Below, one piece after another: positions 6,565 to 6,673 of a DNA stretch of 6,673 nt (positions are counted from its first letter, which is position 1; every line of letters begins with the position of its first letter). The notes beneath the pieces were generated by a model. It made no database searches, was not told the origin of the DNA, and saw only the letters and a program-made list of their open reading frames with translations. A program made the position numbers and the translations under genes. Origin of the DNA: JARDZI01 sp041639705 (GTDB taxonomy: Bacteria > Bacillota > Clostridia > Clostridiales > Caloramatoraceae); assembly GCA_041639705.1 (NCBI GenBank), contig JBEQBT010000190.1, forward strand, positions 1-6,673. The letters run 5' to 3'.

Positions 6565-6637
6565 GGTGTATAAGAAAGTTTGCTATAAAATTCAGTGATA
6601 ATTTGAAAGTTCATCTAAGCAAACCTTCTCATACACC
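6565..6637 (-). repeat. Long imperfect inverted repeat (20-bp arms, 33-base loop)
   Basis: Bases 6565-6584 are complementary to 6618-6637 with only two differences (at 6572/6630 and 6577/6625). In the minus-strand transcript both differences become G-U wobbles, giving an unbroken 20-bp stem; in the plus strand they are A-C mismatches. The stem surrounds 33 bases and lies 54 bases upstream of the ATG of the first gene. No T run follows directly in either direction, so it is not a standard terminator. It could be a folded leader RNA, a protein-binding palindrome or a recombination site. Confidence 0.75.
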
Positions 6638-6638
6638 C

Positions 6639-6645
6639 AACCGTT
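6639..6645 (+). repeat. Direct repeat AACCGTT, right copy
   Basis: This is the second copy of AACCGTT, immediately outside the right arm of the inverted repeat; its context is CAACCGTTAGCACC. Its GTTA also pairs with TAAC at 6559-6562 outside the main stem, separated from it by an asymmetric bulge (2 versus 5 bases). Confidence 0.5.
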
Positions 6646-6673
6646 AGCACCAATACTACGGAAGTGCTTCGAT

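Noticed and set aside
6565..6637. Inverted repeat as an intrinsic terminator
   Set aside because: The stem is followed by TTGTTATAC on the minus strand and CAACCGTTA on the plus strand, with no adjacent T tract, and the loop is 33 bases.
1..6673. tRNA genes and CRISPR arrays
   Set aside because: No cloverleaf with a GTTCRAAY-type arm and no regularly spaced repeats were seen on either strand.

Overview
The window is AT-rich (roughly two thirds A+T by eye) and compact. All convincing genes lie on the minus strand and overlap or abut. The features point to a lytic tailed phage of a Bacteroidetes host, most likely a crAss-like phage. They are a giant open reading frame that runs off the left edge, a Bacteroidetes-type promoter box (TAnnTTTG) in front of it, a cluster of tiny overlapping genes including a DUF3310-like protein, and A-rich leaders mostly without Shine-Dalgarno sites. 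A run of 10 N at 4264-4273 shows that this is a draft or metagenomic scaffold with one unresolved join. The taxonomic call rests on pattern recognition, not a database search.

Layout, in the direction of transcription (right to left): 6549-6650 holds a strong imperfect hairpin (20-bp arms) bracketed by a 7-bp direct repeat. From 6510 to 4627 there is a tightly packed six-gene run: three small proteins of unknown function, a DUF3310-like protein, a 52-residue single-pass membrane protein and a six-helix membrane protein. Four of its junctions are ATGA or longer overlaps, so translation is probably coupled. After 28 bases comes a 77-residue helical protein, followed directly (stop next to start) by an ORF that enters the N gap. 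Beyond the gap are a possible sigma70-like promoter and a gene for a small exported protein (4031-3639), closed by a textbook intrinsic terminator (3594-3631). A new promoter then overlaps the terminator base and drives the giant gene (3552 to beyond position 1).

The giant gene has at least 1184 codons without a stop, confirmed codon by codon. Near the left edge it carries a TDGQGY motif and then PVQHK. I read these as marks of the crAss-like giant protein or RNA polymerase family (double-psi beta-barrel polymerases related to YonO, QDE-1 and eukaryotic RdRPs). The decisive DxDGD catalytic loop is not inside the window, so this role is inferred. The small genes probably act in takeover, nucleotide metabolism or membrane functions, but only the DUF3310-like protein can be given a family name.
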